From positions 1,088,916 through 1,152,915 of the forward strand of contig NZ_LMLP01000001.1 in assembly GCF_001421965.1 (NCBI RefSeq): a DNA stretch of 64,000 bases, written 5' to 3'. Numbering within the stretch: position 1 is the stretch's first letter; every line of letters starts with the position of its first letter. The stretch is from Sphingomonas sp. Leaf67 (GTDB lineage Bacteria; Pseudomonadota; Alphaproteobacteria; Sphingomonadales; Sphingomonadaceae). Shown piece by piece: positions 34,503 to 44,306 of this stretch. Made by a program: the position numbers and the translations under genes. The notes below the pieces were generated by a model. It did not search any database, was not told where the DNA came from, and was given only the letters and a program-made list of their open reading frames with translations.

Positions 34503-37500
34503 TCAGCTTGGACGCCCTGTTCCGCTGACGGTGCGAATGTCGTCGAGATGGACCTGCGTGAAACGAAGCCGGACCGGTTCACCGGCCAGGATGATGTCGA
34601 TTTCGGGAGCCGTCGCACTGGCGATAAGCGCGCGCAGCTCCGGGTCGGACATTGGGTTTGCATGGCGCCATTTCGCGGCGCAGACCGGACACATGGCAAG
34701 ATGGGTCTCGGCGTGCTCGGTCGTCAATCCGTCGAGCAGTTCCGAGGCCTCAAAATAGGGCGAACCGTCCGGCAGCGCGAAGGGCATCTTCTTCTGGCAT
34801 GCTTGGCAGATCATGTCGCCAAGCGGCGTTGTGTAATGGTCTTCGAGATAGCTGCGCGCGGTCGCTCGGCTCTCATTGTTACTCGTGCGGACGCTGCGCT
34901 CCCTGACTTCATAGGTCTTGGCCGGCGCTTGCTGCGCGCGCGCGGCGACGCGCGCCGCGCGCCGATCGGGGTCGCGCGTTTCGCGCTCGGGGAACTCGAT
35001 TTGTTCGTAGGCGCGCGCGTCGAGCTTGCGCGCGATATCCTCGTTCAGCGCTGCGAGGACATCGGCCGGCAGGCCCTCAAGCTTTTCGACCAGGTCTGCA
35101 TTGAGGCCGATCAGTTCGCCCGCCTTGAGGCGTGCCTTATGCTGGTCGCTGCGCTTACGCTGCTCCTCGCCAAAACCGATCGCCTGCAACCACGGTTCGT
35201 TGCCACCCTGGCTGAAACCGGCCGCAAGCTCGGCGGCAGTGATTGCGCGGGGGCGCCGCATGGTTCCGTCTTTTGCGGGTACCCACGCGGCATCGCGAAG
35301 CGCGATCGCGAGTGAGGAAGGACCCGTATTCGCCGCGCGAGAGGCATTTGGCGAAAAGCGAGCTGCCATCGCCGAGGCGCCGTGTGGCTTGACCGCATCC
35401 CAGATCAACCGCGAGATCGCCGGATCACCTCGCGCCAGCAAGGCATCGATTTCCTCTATAGTGTGGTCGATGTTTGTGCCCGAACTCATATGTCGCGTGG
35501 CGCCGAAGCCGCCGTGCAATTCGCTCCAATTCGGATGGGTGTAAGGAATTGTGGAATAGACGACCGCGAGACCGTCCTCGACACCGCATTCCGTCAGGAA
35601 GTCGACGAGATCCTTGCGCTTGAGCTTGTCATAGCCGTCCCAGAGCGCGAGCCGATCACGGCCTTCGACGCTGCCATCATAGACCTTGTCCAAGGCTGAC
35701 TGTAGGTAGGCCGCGCCGAAATAGACCGTGTCGGCGTCGTGGTAATCGGCATTCGGCCCGGCCCGGACGATCGTCTTGCCAGCGAACAGGCTGACATCGT
35801 TGTGGCCTTTCCACCAGCGCATGAACCTGCGCATGTGCTGGAGGTGCCGCTCGCGGTTGGGTCGCGGCCCATCGCCAGCATATTGGGTACGGATGATCGC
35901 CTGCAGATAGGCTTTTTCATCAACGTCCTTGACGCCGAGACGGCGCAACAGCGCTTCCACATCCTTCCCGCGTCCGCGGCCCCCGCGGATGAGGCTGTTC
36001 TTGACCAGATACAGGTCACACTGACCAGCTTCAGGGTCGAGCGCGGTATCAGCGGGTGGGAACAAAGCGATATTGGGCGCGCCCCGACGGCTGCCCTCAA
36101 TGCGCACGAAGCACAGATTGGCGACGGAGACCGGCCGCTTCTGAGCTTTCATCGCGGGATCGAGCGCCAGATAGAAGCGCTGGGCGTAGTCGTCGCTCAA
36201 GCCATCGAACCAAGCAAGAGCAAGCTTACGGGCTTCGATTTCGGCAGGATTCCAGAGATGATTCTGCCCGAAGGCGCGCTGAAACGCACTGAAGAAGTCG
36301 GTATGCCCCCATTCCTCGATCTTGAGCATGGTGAGAAACGACTCTGTCCGACTATTGCGTAAGCCGGTGACGATCCAGCTTTTCGCGGCGCGGCCGCCGA
36401 ATTGCGCAAGGCCCTCGTCGCCAAGCAGCTCCCGTAATTCGGCCGGCCCGCGGATCGCATCGCTGGCAATTACGAACGGCCCGGCATGTGACGCGATCAA
36501 GGCTTCGGATGTGAACCGTTTCGCGACGATCGACCGGATTGGCGCGAAGATCGTAGGCAACTCATCGCCTGCATTGGGAAGCAGCTCCATGACCCCGCGC
36601 TTCAGCAGCCCACGATCGCGCAATCCCGCGAGCGAATCGGCAACCAGCGCGCCGAGTGTTTCGATAAGCTCGGCGTTCCAGGCATCGTCGAGCTTGATGT
36701 TGGCGCGGTTGTCGGTGAGCTGGAACGGCCCGTGAATCAGAAAATGCAGGCCGGTGATCTCCTGCGTTTCGAAGAATACCATCAGTCTGGTAGGTGCTTC
36801 CTCCGGGATGAGCTCGCCGCCATCATTCATGCGGAGGGCCGCCTTCACCTCGTACTGCTTGCGTTGCTCGTGTTGCTCGACGGATCGCGACAGGATGAGA
36901 AAGCGCTCACGGTGTGGAGTGCCATCAGGAAGCACCGATCGGATCGATCGGATGCCATCGCTGTTGTCGCTCACGTCTGCGTGACCTGTTCGCTCGCCAT
37001 CGACCCACTGCAGACGCTTGATGTTCTGAAGGAAAAGCAGCGAGCGCGGTCCGGACGTGGCAAGGCCGTCGCGCGCGCGCTCGAGCGTGATCTCGGCCTT
37101 ATCTGGCCTGAGCGGCAGAACGATCCGGGTCGTGAGGCCGCGATGCTCGGAAGCGACGAGGCGCGGCACCACCAGATTCTCGATCGCGAACGCGAGCGGT
37201 ACGCCCTCGGTATGCGAGTGGACCTCGGGTCTTTCGGTGATCACGTAGACGGATTTGAAGCCGATACCGAAGCAGCCGATCTTGTGGCCATCGTCTAGCT
37301 TCGTCGTGTTCCCGATCCCGGTGATGCCTTCGATATCGCCACGATCGAATGGCCGGCCGTCATGCTCGAACTGGATTCGATCGGAATCAAGCGAGAAGCG
37401 CACCCAGCTGGCTCCGGCGTCTTCGGCATTTTGCAGCAGCTCGAAGATGAAATGGCTCGGATCGGCATATTTCTCGACCGTCGCGTTCCAGATGCCGCGA

Positions 37501-37586
37501 TCGAAATCATTCTCGTGGCTGGCGTCGACCCAGCGCTGTCGCTTGGCGCGAAGGGTGTCGAGCCAGATGTCGAAAGCTGCCTCCAT
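34503..37586 (-). CDS. sacsin-like GHKL (HATPase) protein with C-terminal zinc site
   Basis: 1027 residues from ATG 37586, with GGAG 8 nt upstream; a TTG at 37592 overlapping the SNF2 stop is an alternative. The GHKL ATP site is complete: HFIFELLQNAEDAGA (N box), DGRPFDRGDIEGITGIGN (G1) and KIGCFGIGFKSVY (G2), as in sacsin/HSP90-type proteins. A long central part has no recognised domain. The C-terminal 100 residues carry CQACQKKMPF and CPVCAAKW with a His in AETH between them, a four-Cys zinc site like those of HNH-type proteins but without a clear catalytic His-Asn set. It follows the SNF2 gene directly. A two- or three-gene defence role is inferred from neighbours. Confidence 0.8.
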   Translation of the reverse strand: MEAAFDIWLDTLRAKRQRWVDASHENDFDRGIWNATVEKYADPSHFIFELLQNAEDAGASWVRFSLDSDRIQFEHDGRPFDRGDIEGITGIGNTTKLDDGHKIGCFGIGFKSVYVITERPEVHSHTEGVPLAFAIENLVVPRLVASEHRGLTTRIVLPLRPDKAEITLERARDGLATSGPRSLLFLQNIKRLQWVDGERTGHADVSDNSDGIRSIRSVLPDGTPHRERFLILSRSVEQHEQRKQYEVKAALRMNDGGELIPEEAPTRLMVFFETQEITGLHFLIHGPFQLTDNRANIKLDDAWNAELIETLGALVADSLAGLRDRGLLKRGVMELLPNAGDELPTIFAPIRSIVAKRFTSEALIASHAGPFVIASDAIRGPAELRELLGDEGLAQFGGRAAKSWIVTGLRNSRTESFLTMLKIEEWGHTDFFSAFQRAFGQNHLWNPAEIEARKLALAWFDGLSDDYAQRFYLALDPAMKAQKRPVSVANLCFVRIEGSRRGAPNIALFPPADTALDPEAGQCDLYLVKNSLIRGGRGRGKDVEALLRRLGVKDVDEKAYLQAIIRTQYAGDGPRPNRERHLQHMRRFMRWWKGHNDVSLFAGKTIVRAGPNADYHDADTVYFGAAYLQSALDKVYDGSVEGRDRLALWDGYDKLKRKDLVDFLTECGVEDGLAVVYSTIPYTHPNWSELHGGFGATRHMSSGTNIDHTIEEIDALLARGDPAISRLIWDAVKPHGASAMAARFSPNASRAANTGPSSLAIALRDAAWVPAKDGTMRRPRAITAAELAAGFSQGGNEPWLQAIGFGEEQRKRSDQHKARLKAGELIGLNADLVEKLEGLPADVLAALNEDIARKLDARAYEQIEFPERETRDPDRRAARVAARAQQAPAKTYEVRERSVRTSNNESRATARSYLEDHYTTPLGDMICQACQKKMPFALPDGSPYFEASELLDGLTTEHAETHLAMCPVCAAKWRHANPMSDPELRALIASATAPEIDIILAGEPVRLRFTQVHLDDIRTVSGTGRPS

Positions 37587-37588
37587 GA

Positions 37589-40500
37589 TCAATGCTCCAC
37601 GCGCAGGATGCCGGCCGCTACGCGGCGGGGAAGGATGTCGGCGCGCCGTTCGGCCGCCGCGAGATTGTCGAGCGCCTCGGTGTGATCGGCGCGAGCGCGC
37701 GCGAGCTGGCCGAGGCGCATGCGGCGGATGCGATCCTCCGACACCAGCCGCAATTGCTCTTCCAGAATGGCGATCCGGGCGTTGTGGCTGGCTTCGAGGC
37801 TATCCCGGCGGAAGCGGGCAATCTCGCCCGCCTCCGCGATATGGGCGGCGCGACGGCGGGTCCAAAGTTCGTGGTGCCAGCCTTCCAGGCCTTCAATCAC
37901 GGCGACGCTAGGCAGGCCGACATCATCAGCATCCTGCGCTGTGGCAAAGATGTCGGTGAACGCGGCGCTGACGATCGGATCCTCTACGACCGAGACTAGC
38001 ATGGCATCCTCGCGCAAGCCGCGCATCTGCCATTGGTAGATGGCGAACGGGTGATCGCCGACCGGCAGCGTCGGATCGGCGACCTTCAAGGTCACCTGGA
38101 TCTCTTCGTCGCGGGCGAACGATCGGGCGGCCGCCTGGGTCAATGGATGAACCGGGGTGATGAAGGCCAGGCCGCGATCGGTGTTGGCGGTGTCGCGGTC
38201 GAAGGTCAGCGCGAGGGTCTGCTGATCGCCGCGCAGCCAGCTTTCCCATTCCCGCTCGGCCAGATTGAGGCGTGTGCCGCGCCCGCGTGCCGGGACCAGC
38301 CTGCGCCGTGCGTCGGCGGAGAGCCGCAGGCTCTTGACCGGCCCCTGGCCACTGATCGGGTTGCGGCCGACTTCGAGTTCGCGCTCGAGATGCAGTCCGA
38401 CCAACCGCTCGAGCGCGCTCGGTTCCAACCAGCGGCTCGACGCCTGCGCGATTTCGTCGTCGATCCGGTTGCGCTCGATACGCACGCCAAACAGCTCGGC
38501 CTCGCGTTCCTCGAGCGCATCGGCCTCGATGACCTGGCGGATTTCATTGTCGGCCAGCTGCTGGAGGCGCGCGCCACGTTCCTCGTCAGTCAGCGTGAAG
38601 TCATCCGCCACCGCCTGGAGCGCGCCGGCGATCTCGCCCAGGATTGCCTCACCGCCGCCGATGGCGCGCTCGAACACACCAATCCGCAACAGGCAGCGGT
38701 CGAAGATGTCGAAGTCGACGGTGCCCGGCGTCACGAAATTGTAGATCGCGACGGTCTGGCTAGCCTGACCGTAGCGGTCGATACGGCCGATCCGCTGCTC
38801 GATGCGCATCGGGTTCCAGGGGATATCGTAATTGACCAGTGCATCGCAGAACTGGAAATCGAGACCTTCCGAGCCAACTTCTGAGGACAGCAGCACGTCG
38901 ATCGCGTAAGGATCTTCCGGCGGCAGCGCGAACGCCTTGCGCAGGGAGCGACGATCCTCATCCGTGACGCCGCCATGGATGAGCCCGACGCGAACGCCGT
39001 TCGCGCGCAGCGCCGCTTCGACATAGGCCAGCGTGTGCCGGAACGAACTGAACAGGAGCAGCCGGCGATTGGGCATCTCGGTTTTCTGGCTGATGATTTC
39101 GATCAGACGGGCGAGCTTGGGATCGTCCGCCGACAGCGCCCGCGCGCGCTCGACGATGGCGGCGATCTCGGCCCGGATCGAGTCGACCGCCGTCTCCGTC
39201 TCAAGCGGATCGCCGCCGATCTCGACCAGTTCAAGGTCGGTCAGGCGCCGCGACAGGATCGATTCTAGGAATGGCAGGAGACCGTGGAGAGAGCTCGCGG
39301 CCTGGCGACGGATGGTGGTCATCAGAAAGCCCAGCGGCCCTGCGCCATGCGTCCGCAGGTAGATCGCGCGCTGGAGGGACAGGAGGTCATCATGGATGGT
39401 GCGTTGTTCGGGCGTGAAGGGTACCTCGATGGTCCGGGCCTTGCGGCTGGTGAAGTTGCCGATGTCGCGGCGCCGCGTGCGGCTGATCATCGACGCAAAG
39501 CTGTGCAGACCTTCTGCCGGGCGTATCAGCCGGACGCGATCATCGTCGGTCTCCGCCGCTGCCGTCGCGGCCAGCAGATTGCGAAACTCCGGCGAAGGCG
39601 CGAGCATAGCGCGACCCCAGTCGGTGGCGGCGGCTTCCTGGAAGTGGCCGCGTGCAGCGGCCTGCCAGCCATCTGAGGCGCCGCGGATGGCCGCGATCGC
39701 TGCGTTGATCGCCTCGTTCGGTTCGGCCATGCGTTCGAATGTCGGCCGATCGATGACGAGATCGGGGCGGAGAAGATTGAGCAGGGAAAAGAGATCCCCC
39801 GTGCCCAGTTGCACTGGCGTGGCGGTGATCAGCACCACCGCTTCGGCATTGTCGGCTAGCAGCCGCAATCCTTGATGCAGGCTGGTGTCGCTGTTGCGAG
39901 CATTATGGGCTTCGTCGACGATCAGCAGATCGAAACGCGGGGGCGTATCGAGCGTGCTGAGACCCGGACCGCGCCCGCCGCCGCGCTGGCCGAAGCCCTG
40001 CAGTAGATTGTCGTTGACCAGCGAGAAGGGAAGGATGGCGCGCGAGAAGCGGTCGGGCCATTCGCCCTCGATATCGGTCTGGTCGAGACAGTAGCGCAAG
40101 TCGTCGCTGGCTAGGGTCACAAATTCCTCGTCGAAGCGGCGCATCTCGCGGTGCCACTTCTCTTCCACGACGAGCGCCTTCGAGCAGACGATGAGGACCG
40201 AGCGCAGCGGGCGGCGCGCCTGCAATTCACGTAGCAGCAGACCGGCTTCGATCGTCTTGCCGACACCTACCTCATCGGCGACCAGCATGCGCGGGCGATC
40301 GGCGCGCACGAACTTGAGCACCGGCCGAAACTGGTAGGGAATGAAGTCGATACGCCCGGCCTGCAGCGAATAAAGGTTTGCGATGCTGGGCTCGGAGAGC
40401 TGCAGCGCGGTGAGCCGCGCGCTGAACTCGTCGAGCGTCGCATGCACCGCCCCAGGCGCGAGATCCGCTGCGACGACTTGGCTGAGATACCAGGTCTCTA

Positions 40501-40801
40501 AACGCCCATCGATGAATACGCTGAGCCGGGTTTCGCGATTGCTGGGCGTGACGCCGGTGATCACGCCGATCCGGGCGGGATCGGAGCGGAGCGCGACGGT
40601 GGCGCCGATCGCAAAATTCGGTTGCGGGGCAGCCTGAATAGCGGTGACGCGGGTCGAGATGATCTCGCGGACCTTACGCTCAAGAGCCGTCACATCGACA
40701 CCGTGTGCTTGGGCGGCGGCGACGATCTCGTCATCACTCGCCTCAAGGATGCCTTCGGCGATTAGGGCGAGAAGCTGGTCGGGGTCGCGGGGCGTCGTCA
40801 T
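37589..40801 (-). CDS. SNF2/RapA-type helicase of a putative defence module
   Basis: 1070 residues from ATG 40801, which overlaps the stop of the sigma-like gene by 4 nt. An N-terminal SH3-like domain (IGATVALRSDPARIGVITGV) precedes a full SF2 core: Walker A LVADEVGVGKTIEAG (about 174-187), DEAH in LLIVDEAHNARN (about 293-303), TATPVQLG, and the second RecA lobe with LLSSEVGSEGLDFQFCDALV and RIEQRIGRIDRYGQ. A long C-terminal region with a coiled coil follows. It should translocate on duplex DNA. Its 3' end touches the GHKL gene. It resembles DISARM DrmD by family, but no other DISARM gene is present. Confidence 0.88.
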   Translation of the reverse strand: MTTPRDPDQLLALIAEGILEASDDEIVAAAQAHGVDVTALERKVREIISTRVTAIQAAPQPNFAIGATVALRSDPARIGVITGVTPSNRETRLSVFIDGRLETWYLSQVVAADLAPGAVHATLDEFSARLTALQLSEPSIANLYSLQAGRIDFIPYQFRPVLKFVRADRPRMLVADEVGVGKTIEAGLLLRELQARRPLRSVLIVCSKALVVEEKWHREMRRFDEEFVTLASDDLRYCLDQTDIEGEWPDRFSRAILPFSLVNDNLLQGFGQRGGGRGPGLSTLDTPPRFDLLIVDEAHNARNSDTSLHQGLRLLADNAEAVVLITATPVQLGTGDLFSLLNLLRPDLVIDRPTFERMAEPNEAINAAIAAIRGASDGWQAAARGHFQEAAATDWGRAMLAPSPEFRNLLAATAAAETDDDRVRLIRPAEGLHSFASMISRTRRRDIGNFTSRKARTIEVPFTPEQRTIHDDLLSLQRAIYLRTHGAGPLGFLMTTIRRQAASSLHGLLPFLESILSRRLTDLELVEIGGDPLETETAVDSIRAEIAAIVERARALSADDPKLARLIEIISQKTEMPNRRLLLFSSFRHTLAYVEAALRANGVRVGLIHGGVTDEDRRSLRKAFALPPEDPYAIDVLLSSEVGSEGLDFQFCDALVNYDIPWNPMRIEQRIGRIDRYGQASQTVAIYNFVTPGTVDFDIFDRCLLRIGVFERAIGGGEAILGEIAGALQAVADDFTLTDEERGARLQQLADNEIRQVIEADALEEREAELFGVRIERNRIDDEIAQASSRWLEPSALERLVGLHLERELEVGRNPISGQGPVKSLRLSADARRRLVPARGRGTRLNLAEREWESWLRGDQQTLALTFDRDTANTDRGLAFITPVHPLTQAAARSFARDEEIQVTLKVADPTLPVGDHPFAIYQWQMRGLREDAMLVSVVEDPIVSAAFTDIFATAQDADDVGLPSVAVIEGLEGWHHELWTRRRAAHIAEAGEIARFRRDSLEASHNARIAILEEQLRLVSEDRIRRMRLGQLARARADHTEALDNLAAAERRADILPRRVAAGILRVEH

Positions 40802-41355
40802 AGGGTCCATCCAGGGTTGAATTGCTCATGCAGTGTACGGATCATCCGGCGTCGGGCCGTGTCATATTGCGTTTCGTCGGTGCCGAGTTCGGCGCGCACA
40901 TCCTTGCGACTGGTCTGCGCGAGGATGTGCTCGAAGATGCCGAGGGCATCCCGATCGTCGGCGAGCGCCTTGCGCATACGTTCGCGCAGGTCGGTAAAAT
41001 CGTGGTTCACGGTAATTACGCTCTCGTCGCGAACGACATCGGCATCCTCGAGAAGCGGCTCTCGCTGGTCTTCATGCCGCCACTGACTGGCAATGCTGCG
41101 CATCACCTGTGACAGGAACGCGGGCAGCGCGACGTCGGCGGGCCATGGGCGGGCGCCTGACAGGACGCGCGCAAGCGCTTCATTGAGAAGCTCGGTCGCC
41201 TCGCGTCGCGGACAACCACTGATCCAAGCTTGTGCGAGCGCGGCGAGACGCAGATGATCGGTTTGGCGCAACCGACTCAACAGCCGGGCCACCTCCTCGA
41301 TCGATAGCGTTTCAACCCCGTCAGACATGTCGCAGATCGTCTCCTCTTCTCCCAT
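40798..41355 (-). CDS. sigma-70-like protein, first gene of the SNF2 operon
   Basis: About 185 residues (ATG 41355; ATG 41328 also possible). The arrangement WISGCPRREATELLNEALAR, LPAFLSQVMRSIASQWRHED and a C-terminal AELGTDETQYDTARRRMIRT looks like region 2 and region 4 of an ECF sigma factor. Its position before the helicase, with ATGA overlap, suggests it either drives the operon or is a helper of the system. Confidence in the fold is moderate; promoter targets unknown. Confidence 0.6.
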   Translation of the reverse strand: MGEEETICDMSDGVETLSIEEVARLLSRLRQTDHLRLAALAQAWISGCPRREATELLNEALARVLSGARPWPADVALPAFLSQVMRSIASQWRHEDQREPLLEDADVVRDESVITVNHDFTDLRERMRKALADDRDALGIFEHILAQTSRKDVRAELGTDETQYDTARRRMIRTLHEQFNPGWTL

Positions 41356-41471
41356 TGCGGAGATGCAGAGAAAAACGGGAAGCGAGGAAGAAAAAAATTG
41401 CTCAGCCTGCGGTTAGAGGCTTTCGTGCGGGCACCGGCCGAGTTTTACGTCTAGGGCGACCCTCTGTCGTC

Positions 41472-41786
41472 TCAGACGGCAACTGCCCTGAGCGCCTTGT
41501 CCAGCGAGAACCTGCCTGCCGAGCCATCTGTAAAGGCTACACCGAAACAGCGCGTGGTATACCCCTGGTCACGCTCGTAAATCGGGAAGAAAGACGCTGG
41601 CGCGGCGGGAAGCGGCCAATTCGTCCTCGCGCAGTAATCGCGATAGAGGGCGGTTATATCCGCCAGATCATCGCCGGAAAATGGCTGCTTGAGGTCGTTG
41701 CGTTCAAGCATTGGCGCAAAATTCTGTTTTGCTGCGGTGATCGTTGCAAAACGGCGACTGGTTCCAAGAGATACTGATTTCGCCAT
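41472..41786 (-). CDS. DUF3223-like small protein downstream of ietAS
   Basis: 104 residues: ANFAPMLERNDLKQPFSG-type N-terminus (starting near residue 20) followed by RCFGVAFTDGSAGRFSLDKA, which matches the CF-x-DGS-x-FS ending of DUF3223/DCL-type proteins. Such proteins are often cargo in islands; in plants the related DCL domain acts in plastid rRNA maturation. It starts 12 bp after the protease gene, so it is probably the third gene of this operon. Confidence 0.55.
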   Translation of the reverse strand: MAKSVSLGTSRRFATITAAKQNFAPMLERNDLKQPFSGDDLADITALYRDYCARTNWPLPAAPASFFPIYERDQGYTTRCFGVAFTDGSAGRFSLDKALRAVAV

Positions 41787-41798
41787 ATACGCCTCCTA

Positions 41799-44306
41799 TC
41801 AAACCCTCGGTGTAATGCGCGCTGCCGTTCGGATATCCGCGATCTGCGTGCCAAGGGCCTGCAAGCTCTGGCGCATGTCGTTGAACACCGGCTGCTCAGC
41901 ATCCGGATCGCTGATCGTGACGATCGCTGTGAACGGCACGCCTTCCTCCGGCATGACCTCCCCGGCGCGAGTCAAATAGTCCACGAACAGCCGCCAGTTG
42001 GAGGATGCCCCAACGCCGCGCGGAAAGGTCTTGGCCAGAACTTTGACCGGGCTCCACTTCAGATCATATTCGATGCGCTCCGCCTCGATAGCAGGAGCCT
42101 CGCGTTTTGACGGAAGATAAAAAGGTTCCAATTGGCCTTTCCAGCCACCCTTTGCCGTTTCTTGCTGCAACGTGGCATTGATGTTCACACGGACAAATTC
42201 TGATCCGAACCGTGCATCGAGAGGCGGCGTGGAAACCAGGGTGATCTTCGCCCGCCCCCGGCATTTCCCGCCCGGCCCGACCAGTGAGGCCGGCCAGGGG
42301 AAACGGAAGTTGATCTGCTGATCGCGTTGAATCCGCGATGCGAAGACAAGCGTGATGCTGTGGTCGCCGGTCTCGAGAATCCGGTCTGCCGAGGGCGGCA
42401 GACCAAAGCCCACCATATGACGTGCGATCGGTGCGAGTTCCTTGGATTGCAAGGGTACCGGCATTTCGGCGTGGTGGACCATCAGGCCGATCAGGGTCTC
42501 GCGTGAGACCTCACCTTCGATGGCATGGTCAAGAACCGCAGCGGTCTTGGCGGCGAGCGGCGCAGCATAGCTGGTGCCGCAGCCATCCACGATCGTTCCA
42601 TCTGGCAGGATGGAAAACAGTCCGTGCCCGAGTTCGGGATGCAGGGAACCCGCGCCACCGATATGCGCAAGATCGGGTTTCACGCCGGCGCGCAGACCCG
42701 GGCCGCGCCTGCTGTAACGAGTCGGGGCAAAAGGCACGCACCCGCCATGTCCCGGCGGATTAAGCGCCGCGACAGCGACGTTGCGTGCGCTTTCTGCGGG
42801 GGTCAGCAGACTATCGTTACGGGCGGTCGCAAGATTGGCCAGGGCCGCAGTGGCATCCACGGGCCATTCAGGCCGGAGATCCTGGGGTTGAATGTTCCCT
42901 GCCGAAATGAACATGATCGCATTGTTGCTCTCAGCGATATGATCGAGACGCGCAGCGTGAGGGCTGTAGCGATCAGGAGCCGCAGGCTGCAAGATGTTGA
43001 GGCTCATGTTGAAGACCCGCACCCCATGCCGGGCGCGAGCATCGGAGACCGCCGTCTCCATTTCATCGAAGAACTGCGGGAGGCCTTCGGGGTAGTAGGA
43101 CGCGAAGGCCCCTGCCTTTCGCTCATTCGGAAACACGGCAACATCGACCAGTTCCGCGCCGTCGGGTTCCGGGCAAATTTCCACGCCATTCAAGGCGCCG
43201 CCCACGGCTGCCAGGCCGCCGATAAAGGTGCCATGCGCGAGATCGGCATCTTCGTCGGCGAGAATGTCCCAGCGATCGATAACCCAATCGGACAATGCAT
43301 CGCTGATGCCGCCGTCAATGATCCCGATGCGAGGGTGCGTTCGGCGGCTATCGCGAACCGGCAGCGCAATATCGGTCGGCCGGGCACGGGCGACAGCGTT
43401 GGCCGGCTGGCTTGCGCGGACAACGATGCCTGGCAATTCGATGCGCCGGACCAGTGGATGGTTGTCGAGAAAGGCCAGCAGGCGGGCGTGGCGCGCCGTG
43501 TCCGGGCTGAACGGCGCCAACTCGCGGCGTCGCTCACTGACCGTCGATCCCGTCAGTTGCAGGACCGGTTGATCGCCCGACTGGTCTAGGCGAACGGATA
43601 GCAGCGGATGCTTGTTGCGGTGATTGGGTAAGCGTTCGACGGTCAGGCCGCGTTCGAGCTGGCTGAAACCCGCAAGGAAGCTTTCAACAAGGCGGCGCTG
43701 GCCTGCATCGAGGCGATCCCATTCCGAGCGGGGCGGCAGAGCCTCGAACAATTCGACCTGATAGCTGCCGCCGGTCGCCGGCCTGGAAAGCCACGCGACA
43801 GCTTCTTCAACGGAGAAACTGCGGCGGTCTGACGCGCCATAGAGTTCAATACGATCGATCGCGCCCGTCTCGCTTTTTCGAGCGGTGGGATGGGGCTCGT
43901 CCTTCTGCTTGGTTTCGTTGAAGCGCATCTCCGTATGCGCTTCGGCTTTTTCAATCTGCGCCGAGACCTGCCTCAGGGTGCCGGGGCGAGCCGCCACGAT
44001 CATGACACCCAGATCACCTCCGCCCACGACCGGCGTGCGATCGCTGCGGAACAGGCTCGCGACCGGCCGGTGACTCTTGGCCCAGGCCTCCCGGCGCAGG
44101 ATAACTTTCACAAAGCCGACATCGCCCTGAGCCTGGGCGCTCAGAACCCCCGAGATCGTATCGATCTGGCTGATGAGCGCCGCCTTATGTTTGGCAAATT
44201 CGGTATTGCGATGCGCAAAGAAGTCCTTGTGTCCGCCGCCCCCGCCAGCGTCGCGTGCTTCCTCATAATTCTCGGGGTTTAGGACGATCTGGATCGGGCT
44301 AGCCAT
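41799..44306 (-). CDS. ietS: subtilisin-like serine protease of an ietAS-type system
   Basis: 835 residues from ATG 44306, with AAGGGGAAG upstream (a GTG at 44324 is less likely). An N-terminal region of about 330 residues precedes the S8 core: Asp in PRIGIIDGGISD, His in DADLAHGTFIGGLAAVGG and Ser in GCGTSYAAPLAAKTA. A beta-rich C-terminal domain follows. No signal peptide, so it acts inside the cell. It overlaps the AAA ATPase gene, the two-gene layout of IetAS, known from Agrobacterium as an incompatibility/toxicity pair and reported as anti-phage defence. IetS is expected to be held or directed by IetA. Confidence 0.85.
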   Translation of the reverse strand: MASPIQIVLNPENYEEARDAGGGGGHKDFFAHRNTEFAKHKAALISQIDTISGVLSAQAQGDVGFVKVILRREAWAKSHRPVASLFRSDRTPVVGGGDLGVMIVAARPGTLRQVSAQIEKAEAHTEMRFNETKQKDEPHPTARKSETGAIDRIELYGASDRRSFSVEEAVAWLSRPATGGSYQVELFEALPPRSEWDRLDAGQRRLVESFLAGFSQLERGLTVERLPNHRNKHPLLSVRLDQSGDQPVLQLTGSTVSERRRELAPFSPDTARHARLLAFLDNHPLVRRIELPGIVVRASQPANAVARARPTDIALPVRDSRRTHPRIGIIDGGISDALSDWVIDRWDILADEDADLAHGTFIGGLAAVGGALNGVEICPEPDGAELVDVAVFPNERKAGAFASYYPEGLPQFFDEMETAVSDARARHGVRVFNMSLNILQPAAPDRYSPHAARLDHIAESNNAIMFISAGNIQPQDLRPEWPVDATAALANLATARNDSLLTPAESARNVAVAALNPPGHGGCVPFAPTRYSRRGPGLRAGVKPDLAHIGGAGSLHPELGHGLFSILPDGTIVDGCGTSYAAPLAAKTAAVLDHAIEGEVSRETLIGLMVHHAEMPVPLQSKELAPIARHMVGFGLPPSADRILETGDHSITLVFASRIQRDQQINFRFPWPASLVGPGGKCRGRAKITLVSTPPLDARFGSEFVRVNINATLQQETAKGGWKGQLEPFYLPSKREAPAIEAERIEYDLKWSPVKVLAKTFPRGVGASSNWRLFVDYLTRAGEVMPEEGVPFTAIVTISDPDAEQPVFNDMRQSLQALGTQIADIRTAARITPRV

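Noticed and set aside
34503..41355. Calling the SNF2/GHKL block DISARM
   Set aside because: Only the SNF2 family (DrmD-like) agrees. DrmA, DrmB, DrmC and a methylase are missing, and a GHKL ATPase is not a DISARM component.
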